Shown here: positions 44,483 to 48,591 of the stretch, piece by piece
Numbering within the stretch: the first letter of the stretch is position 1
Layout of the letters: each line of letters opens with the position of its first letter
From: Candidatus Sodaliphilus limicaballi
Lineage (GTDB): Bacteria; Bacteroidota; Bacteroidia; Bacteroidales; Muribaculaceae
Assembly: GCA_018065815.1 (NCBI GenBank)
Contig: JAGHSP010000069.1
Location: 1 to 48,591 of the forward strand
Length of the DNA: 48,591 bases
Direction of reading: 5' to 3'
Notes under the pieces: generated by a model
The model's input: only the letters and a program-made list of their open reading frames with translations
Told to the model about the DNA's origin: nothing
Database searches by the model: none
Position numbers and translations under genes: made by a program

Positions 44483-45254
44483 TCTTGTAGGGTTCAAAGG
44501 TGTTGGCGGCATACGCCGTCGAGTTTGCGTAGGTCCGGAATGTCTCGATGTTGCCGTCAAGCCACTCCACCAGTTTCTTCACGTGGTAGTGCGCCATCAC
44601 GCTGTCACCGCTCGCGTCAGCGCCTATCACCTGCAGCACCTTGTGGATGGCTGTGTTCTGCATCGCCGTCGCGCTTCCCGTGCGCAGTGCGTCACACAGT
44701 TCTTGGTAGAACTCTCCTGAGATGCAGTGCTGCACCTTCGCCTCGGCAGCCGCAATCTTGGGTCGCCACTCGTCCAGCATCGAGCGGTGGCCGTTCGCCA
44801 CGCCCAGGTACATCAGCTGCAGTCGCCCGTTCCACACCAGGCTGCGGAACACCTCCCTCGCCGTGTGGGTCTCCACCCACAGCTCATTGCCGCGAAGCAT
44901 CGACAGCAGCTCGTCCACCGTGTCGTCAAGCGACCACTGCACCTGCTGCCGCAGGCGGTTCACGCGCTCGGCACTCGCCGGCGCAACGTTCTGGTTGCTC
45001 ACCACCCCGAATCCGTTCTCGGTCAGCACAAGGTCCAGGTGCGCTATCGCCAGCTTATACGCCGTCAGGCACACCATCCGGTTGCACAGGTTCAGCAGCT
45101 GCAAGTCGTTCTCGCGCTCGCTATACAGGTCGCCGCCCAGCAGCGACTTCACCGACGCCTCGCCCTCGCTCAACTGCTCGGCTATCCGCTCAAACAGCGT
45201 GTCATCGGGCATCACAGCACTTGGCACATAGTATTCAAATTCTTGTCGCGTCAT
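44448..45254 (-). CDS. phage connector-type protein, DUF6712-like (tentative)
   Basis: 268 residues, largely helical, following the portal-like gene with a 4-bp overlap. That is the usual place of a head-completion or connector protein. The opening YYVPSAVMPDDTLFERIAEQL resembles Bacteroides-phage proteins I recall as DUF6712, but I am not certain of that family name. Confidence 0.6.
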   Translation of the reverse strand: MTRQEFEYYVPSAVMPDDTLFERIAEQLSEGEASVKSLLGGDLYSERENDLQLLNLCNRMVCLTAYKLAIAHLDLVLTENGFGVVSNQNVAPASAERVNRLRQQVQWSLDDTVDELLSMLRGNELWVETHTAREVFRSLVWNGRLQLMYLGVANGHRSMLDEWRPKIAAAEAKVQHCISGEFYQELCDALRTGSATAMQNTAIHKVLQVIGADASGDSVMAHYHVKKLVEWLDGNIETFRTYANSTAYAANTFEPYKNEKDDPCYFFG

Positions 45255-46639
45255 TGCTCGTTGTTATCTTGGTTTAGTGAAACTTCCTTTGCATCGGTCT
45301 TCTGGTCGAGGGTGGTGAGCATTATCAGCGGCACATCGGGTACAGCACGCTCTTGCCATCCGTTGTAGTAGATCACTACCCAGTGCACCTTCATCATGAT
45401 GTCGTGCCACGACTTCTCAAGGCTCTGCTTGAGGGTGAAAAGTTCTCGCTTGTCACTGCCGCTGTTGTTGCTTTGCGACTTGCCGGGCGTTGCACCCACA
45501 AGGTTAGGGTGGATATTGTCGCCATAGCAAGTCATGTTGGCTGCCTCCTGAATATCCTCGCTCCAGTCGCCGCCTTCCTTGCTCGCGTCGATCACGTTGA
45601 TCCGCACCATGCGGTTTTCCTTTCCGTTGGGGTCGATGTAGTAGCCCGTTATCCACACTTTGCCGCTGTTCTCAATGCCCGCAACAAAGTTCTTGATGTT
45701 CTCTTTCTCACGCTTGATGCGCTCGGCTTGCTTCAGCGGGTCGGTGATATTCTCCTCGTCACAGATGTTATACCAGTAGTCCCTATGCACCTCCACCTGG
45801 TACTTCACGCTCGCATGGTTGCGCAGCTTGGCTTTCTTGCCTGTACCTATCAGTCGCTTGATGTCAAACCAGTCGCCCCTGAAGATTGCCGTGTAATAGG
45901 GCACGGGGTAATACTGCAAGCCGGGAGTGGGAAAGCGCATCAGCACCGCAAACTTCCTCGTCTTGGTGCGCTCTTTCTTCAAGCCGTCCCAGCCGGGTGC
46001 TCGCCCCATCAGCACCTCGAGGTGACCCAGCGGGTCTTTCTCGTCGAGCAGCTGCAGCACCTCGATGTCCTTGGCGGTCAACCCGCGCTGGCCGCGCCAG
46101 TTGGCATAGAACACATGGTTGATGCGGCCTCGTGCATCGGCTTTCTCAAAGCGGCAGTAGCACGCCTCCTTGTGGCGCACCTGAACCACCTTGCTGCCGT
46201 CACGGCTCAGGATAATCACAGCAACCGCAAAGTAGAAGTATTTCATGTCGGTAGCCTGCTCCAGGAAAAACTCGGGAAGCGAGTTCTGGAACATCCACCG
46301 CTTCACCTCCATGTCGGTGGTGGGCTCGCCGCTCTGCGGGTCGTTGTAGCGCAGTCCGTTGCCATAGCACGTCAGCACGTTGAACAGCTTGTTCTGGCTC
46401 ATGATCTCGTCAGCACCTATCAGTCGCATCATCTCAAACGGCAACTGGTCGTCGGCTCCGAATGGCACATACTGGTACTTGCCGCCATACTGCGGCAGGT
46501 TCCTCACCGCTGGCAAGCCGTCCTCGTCAAAGATGTCGCCGCTGCTGCTCACCTCGCTCATGATTGCAGCAACCTTACTCTTACCCACGGTGAATATCTC
46601 GCCCTTGGGCAACTGGATGTCTAAATCTTCTCTTTTCAT
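45251..46639 (-). CDS. phage portal-like protein
   Basis: 462 residues. DDQLPFEMMRLI, then QNKLFNVLTCYGNGL, and NIHPNLVGATPGKSQSNNSGSDKREL followed by QSLEKSWHD, are features of the portal-like proteins of Bacteroidota phages. The central part (about 150-320) has alternating hydrophobic segments. The portal forms the dodecameric channel through which DNA enters the capsid. The position before a run of small neck-type genes agrees. No terminase or capsid gene is visible next to it in the window, so the call is moderate. Confidence 0.65.
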   Translation of the reverse strand: MKREDLDIQLPKGEIFTVGKSKVAAIMSEVSSSGDIFDEDGLPAVRNLPQYGGKYQYVPFGADDQLPFEMMRLIGADEIMSQNKLFNVLTCYGNGLRYNDPQSGEPTTDMEVKRWMFQNSLPEFFLEQATDMKYFYFAVAVIILSRDGSKVVQVRHKEACYCRFEKADARGRINHVFYANWRGQRGLTAKDIEVLQLLDEKDPLGHLEVLMGRAPGWDGLKKERTKTRKFAVLMRFPTPGLQYYPVPYYTAIFRGDWFDIKRLIGTGKKAKLRNHASVKYQVEVHRDYWYNICDEENITDPLKQAERIKREKENIKNFVAGIENSGKVWITGYYIDPNGKENRMVRINVIDASKEGGDWSEDIQEAANMTCYGDNIHPNLVGATPGKSQSNNSGSDKRELFTLKQSLEKSWHDIMMKVHWVVIYYNGWQERAVPDVPLIMLTTLDQKTDAKEVSLNQDNNEQ

Positions 46640-46884
46640 CGGTATATTGTCATATTATTGATTTCAAACAGTGTCACGTCGCGGAACTCGCGTATCAGCC
46701 CGCTCTCGGGCAACTTGATCCGGTGCGTCCCCTTGCGCCAGTGGCTGCCCACGCATTTCACGCCGCGGTACTCCAGTATGTCACCCGTGCTCAGCTTCCA
46801 CACGCGCAGGTCGCACGCATATCCCGCCTCAAGCAGCACAATGGCATCCTTGATGTGGATCACGCCTTTAGTTGTAGGTCTCAT
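46636..46884 (-). CDS. small phage protein of unknown function
   Basis: 82 residues from the ATG at 46884 (MRPTTKGVIHIKD), beta-rich and basic. An ATG at 46899 would add five residues. It overlaps the preceding gene end by 17 bp and the portal-like start by 4 bp. No family recognised. Confidence 0.6.
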   Translation of the reverse strand: MRPTTKGVIHIKDAIVLLEAGYACDLRVWKLSTGDILEYRGVKCVGSHWRKGTHRIKLPESGLIREFRDVTLFEINNMTIYR

Positions 46885-47884
46885 CAAATGTCGAGTCAAA
46901 TAGTTTGGGAGCCCTCACGGCCATCAGGCGGGCGCTCAACTGCTCGGCTCGGCGCCAGGTCACAGTCATGTCGGCAACGGTGTCGTCGGCGGTGTTATGC
47001 TTCACGTCAACGCCTGTCACCACCACTGCGTCAATGGCAACGCCTTTGTTGAGCAGTAGCAACTCGCGGCTGCGGGCAAGGTCACGAACAAGCGCCACTC
47101 CGCTCGGGCGCAACGCTCCCGTCCAGCTCTTCACCGTGTCGGTCTCCTCCAGGTTATACATTCGCAGCTGGCCGTTCACCAGCGCTGTCTCTCTCACATA
47201 GTCGGGGTCGCTCTCTTGCATCCCGGCAAAATACACCGCCTCCCAGGCACCGAAGGCGTTGCGCATCAGCATCGCCGTCTCGGCTGTGGCAAGTGTGCTC
47301 ACGCGGTAACGCATCGTGCGCTCTCCGGCCTTTACAGTGTAGCCCACAAGCCTGCCCATCGACAGGTCAACAAACTGTGCCGCGCTCACGTCAACCTCCG
47401 CCGCCTCGCCAGCCTGCAACTCAATGTCGAGCGTGCGCTGCACTGTTACCACCTCGCTGCCGTTCCAGTAGGTCGCCACCACTATCACTGCCGGCAGCGA
47501 TGTCTCAATCGGGAGCAGCGTCAGCAGTTCCTTGCGCTTCTCCGAGGTGTCGCGCTCGCTCATCACGGTGCTCAGGAAGAACGACGGCAGGAACTTCATC
47601 GCCGGCTCGTTCACCGTCAGGCGGCTCTGCACCACATGCACCGTCTTGCTCTCATCGCCCACCGTGATCCTGAAGGTTGCTGCCACCTCGGCAATCAGCG
47701 GTGACAACAGTTTATACAGGTGATACACTCGCACCTTGCCCTCCACAGGGATATAGGTGCCGTTCAGCACCGCCGCCCCGCTGGCGTCGGCAATCGTCAC
47801 CGTCACATCCTCGTGGCTGTCTGCCTCCAGGATGTCAAGCTCGCTCACAAAGTGCCATGCTCCTATGTCGTTAAAGTTTATCAT
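46868..47884 (-). CDS. phage structural-type protein of unknown function
   Basis: 338 residues, rich in beta and in short hydrophobic strands: VTVTIADASGAAVLNGTYIPVEG then VRVYHLYKLLSPLI. No enzymatic motif. Composition and position before the portal-like gene fit a virion protein, but the specific role cannot be told. 46 bp separate it from the small zinc-type gene upstream. Confidence 0.65.
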   Translation of the reverse strand: MINFNDIGAWHFVSELDILEADSHEDVTVTIADASGAAVLNGTYIPVEGKVRVYHLYKLLSPLIAEVAATFRITVGDESKTVHVVQSRLTVNEPAMKFLPSFFLSTVMSERDTSEKRKELLTLLPIETSLPAVIVVATYWNGSEVVTVQRTLDIELQAGEAAEVDVSAAQFVDLSMGRLVGYTVKAGERTMRYRVSTLATAETAMLMRNAFGAWEAVYFAGMQESDPDYVRETALVNGQLRMYNLEETDTVKSWTGALRPSGVALVRDLARSRELLLLNKGVAIDAVVVTGVDVKHNTADDTVADMTVTWRRAEQLSARLMAVRAPKLFDSTFDETYN

Positions 47885-47930
47885 ATCGCAAAGTTACTTC
47901 TTGCTTGCAACAGGTAAAAAGACACTCACG

Positions 47931-48095
47931 CTACTCACGCAGCTTGGCGATGAAGCGCTGCACACGGGGGCATTGCTTTGGGTGCTTGCGCTCCACTGCG
48001 TCCTCGCCACATGCCGTGCAGTAGTTGCACAGCAGTCGTGACAGCCTTGTCGGCGACACCGCTATGCAGGTCTCATTGATTCTTCTCTTTCCCAT
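47931..48095 (-). CDS. small Cys-rich protein, zinc-ribbon-like
   Basis: 54 residues starting at the ATG at 48095. Contains CNYCTACG and a later KQCPRV, so four cysteines (C23, C26, C29, C42) that could bind a zinc ion. The basic N- and C-termini suggest nucleic-acid contact. It overlaps the next upstream small gene (its ATG lies inside the other's end). Small size limits certainty. Confidence 0.55.
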   Translation of the reverse strand: MGKRRINETCIAVSPTRLSRLLCNYCTACGEDAVERKHPKQCPRVQRFIAKLRE

Positions 48096-48231
48096 CGTTT
48101 ATGCGGTAATATTCGTCATCAACCATGTCTTTCCACTCTCGCTCGCGAGCCACAAAGCACGCCAGGTCTATCACTACCGCCGCCACCAGCGCCAGCAATA
48201 CTATCGCTATCACTAACAATGTTATTTTCAT
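48073..48231 (-). CDS. small membrane protein of unknown function
   Basis: 52 residues: one N-terminal hydrophobic helix (about 3-25, Val/Leu/Ala/Ile) followed by a charged cytoplasmic or periplasmic tail (REREWKDMVDDEYYRINDGK). It has a TATCTTTG box 21 bp upstream, and its end overlaps the Cys-rich gene. Unknown role. Confidence 0.5.
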   Translation of the reverse strand: MKITLLVIAIVLLALVAAVVIDLACFVAREREWKDMVDDEYYRINDGKEKNQ

Positions 48232-48252
48232 AATTCCAAATGTTTATTCTTG

Positions 48253-48260
48253 CAAAGATA
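48253..48260 (-). promoter_or_regulatory. -7 promoter box (TATCTTTG) of the head/connector operon
   Basis: TATCTTTG on the minus strand, 21 bp before the 52-residue gene at 48231. Probably starts the operon that runs through the portal-like gene to the terminator at 42710-42743. Confidence 0.45.
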
Positions 48261-48306
48261 CAATATATCATCGTTATCGTTATTATATTATTGGTCAAAA
48301 GTAATC

Positions 48307-48337
48307 AAAAAAGCCCCGCGCCTCACGGAGCAGGGCT
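48307..48337 (-). terminator. terminator after the truncated right-edge gene
   Basis: Minus-strand stem AGCCCTGC with GCGGGGCT (plus CC/GG pairs around the loop GTGA), followed by TTTTTT. It lies 44 bp after the stop of the truncated gene and separates it from the next operon. Confidence 0.75.
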
Positions 48338-48380
48338 CGAAATACTCTGTTTACTATGTAAAAAAAATGTGTCGCTTTGG

Positions 48381-48591
48381 TTATTCTTGACCAGCGTCGC
48401 CATCGCGCTCCGCTACATTCCAAACGCTGGCCAACTCATCACTCATCTTGCATTCTTTGTTTTGCATCAAAACGTGATCAACGCAGATGCTCAACATCTC
48501 ACGATAGGTTATAGGCAAGTCCAACACTCCGCTCAGCGTGCGGAATGCCGCCAACGGTACACACCAATTGCGGAGTATGCGGTCTTGAACC
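48381..48591 (-). CDS. phage protein, C-terminal fragment (possibly primase/helicase C-terminus)
   Basis: Open to the right edge in frame with a TAA at 48381-48383; 69 residues visible. The text NWCVPLAAFRTLSGVLDLP then CVDHVLMQNKECKMSDELASVWNV resembles the tail of large Bacteroidota primase/helicase-type proteins, but the fragment is too short to be sure. Its 5' part is outside the window. Confidence 0.5.
   Translation of the reverse strand, partial: VQDRILRNWCVPLAAFRTLSGVLDLPITYREMLSICVDHVLMQNKECKMSDELASVWNVAERDGDAGQE

Larger units (their letters stand above)
27781..48591. mobile_element. prophage (left part; right end outside window)
   Basis: From the 3' end of tRNA-Ser onward the gene content is phage-like: a tyrosine recombinase next to the tRNA, then leftward-transcribed lysis, tail, DGR and portal/connector-type genes. 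A tRNA 3' end is a classic integration site, so the left boundary is placed at 27780/27781. The right attachment site, terminase, capsid and early genes are not visible. A second copy of the tRNA 3' end was not found inside the window. Confidence 0.88.

Noticed and set aside
45353..46624. 423-codon plus-strand open frame over the portal-like gene
   Set aside because: Antisense shadow. The opposite strand has operon-style overlaps and family-like motifs.
27781..48591. A second tRNA-Ser 3' end marking the right prophage end
   Set aside because: No copy of the tRNA 3' segment was recognised downstream. Short matches such as CCTCTCC near 34954 are too short and lie inside the DGR terminator.
1..48591. 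CRISPR arrays, insertion sequences or rRNA genes
   Set aside because: No regularly spaced repeats, transposase genes or rRNA-like stretches were seen. The only long direct repeat found is the TR/VR pair.

Overview
The window is a piece of a Bacteroidota (Bacteroidales-type) chromosome carrying the left part of an integrated phage. The phylum is suggested by the promoter boxes (TAnnTTTG, seen upstream of many genes), a single-chain SecDF, a serine palmitoyltransferase-type enzyme, a dimeric-type glycyl-tRNA synthetase and weak Shine-Dalgarno sequences. I cannot place it below order level from sequence alone.

Host part, about 1-27780. (i) A plus-strand run: the end of a cysteine desulfurase (sufS), sufE, a DUF59/SufT-like gene, folK, glyS and a degenerate thiL-like gene. 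(ii) A minus-strand block: dnaE followed by a PagL-like outer-membrane enzyme, then secDF. (iii) A minus-strand lipid-type operon: serine palmitoyltransferase, a short-chain dehydrogenase and a NahK-like sugar kinase. (iv) A plus-strand operon: BASS-family transporter, PlsC-type acyltransferase and Omp85-type barrel, converging on a GT4 glycosyltransferase. (v) A secreted unknown and a YhiN-type flavoprotein. (vi) A five-gene minus-strand MacAB/TolC-like exporter operon (ATPase, two permeases, adaptor, TolC) with a palindromic operator candidate over its start site. The block ends in tRNA-Ser(GCU).

Phage part, 27781 to the right edge (not complete). A tyrosine recombinase lies just after the tRNA. 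All other phage genes run leftward. They are, in transcription order: a truncated large gene at the right edge, two tiny genes, a structural-type unknown, a small unknown, a portal-like protein, four small head/neck-type genes, a 2555-residue tail-fibre/adhesin, a reverse-transcriptase cassette, a small gene, holin, amidase endolysin and a unimolecular-spanin candidate (lysis cassette), and a 676-residue tail-type protein. No terminase, major capsid, tape measure or right attachment site is in view.

Main result: 33219-35128 is a complete-looking diversity-generating retroelement (DGR). A 111-bp template repeat (TR, 34743-34853) and a 111-bp variable repeat (VR, 35018-35128) lie exactly 275 bp apart in the same orientation. 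They differ at 13 positions. Every difference falls on an adenine of the TR coding strand (about 31 adenines), and none falls on the other 80 positions. The VR encodes residues 2509-2545 at the C-terminus of the giant fibre. Nine Asn codons of the TR have become Tyr, Ser, Val or Phe. The reverse transcriptase has the DGR-type IGxxxSQ motif and an intact catalytic YCDD, plus a C-terminal extension of about 115 residues. The diversified gene and the TR-RT unit are separated by two tandem terminators and a dedicated promoter. DGRs as a class are known. The unusual points here are the architecture of the target (LamG-like, CotH-like, repeat and lectin-type regions in one chain), the extended RT, and the absence of a recognisable Avd gene.
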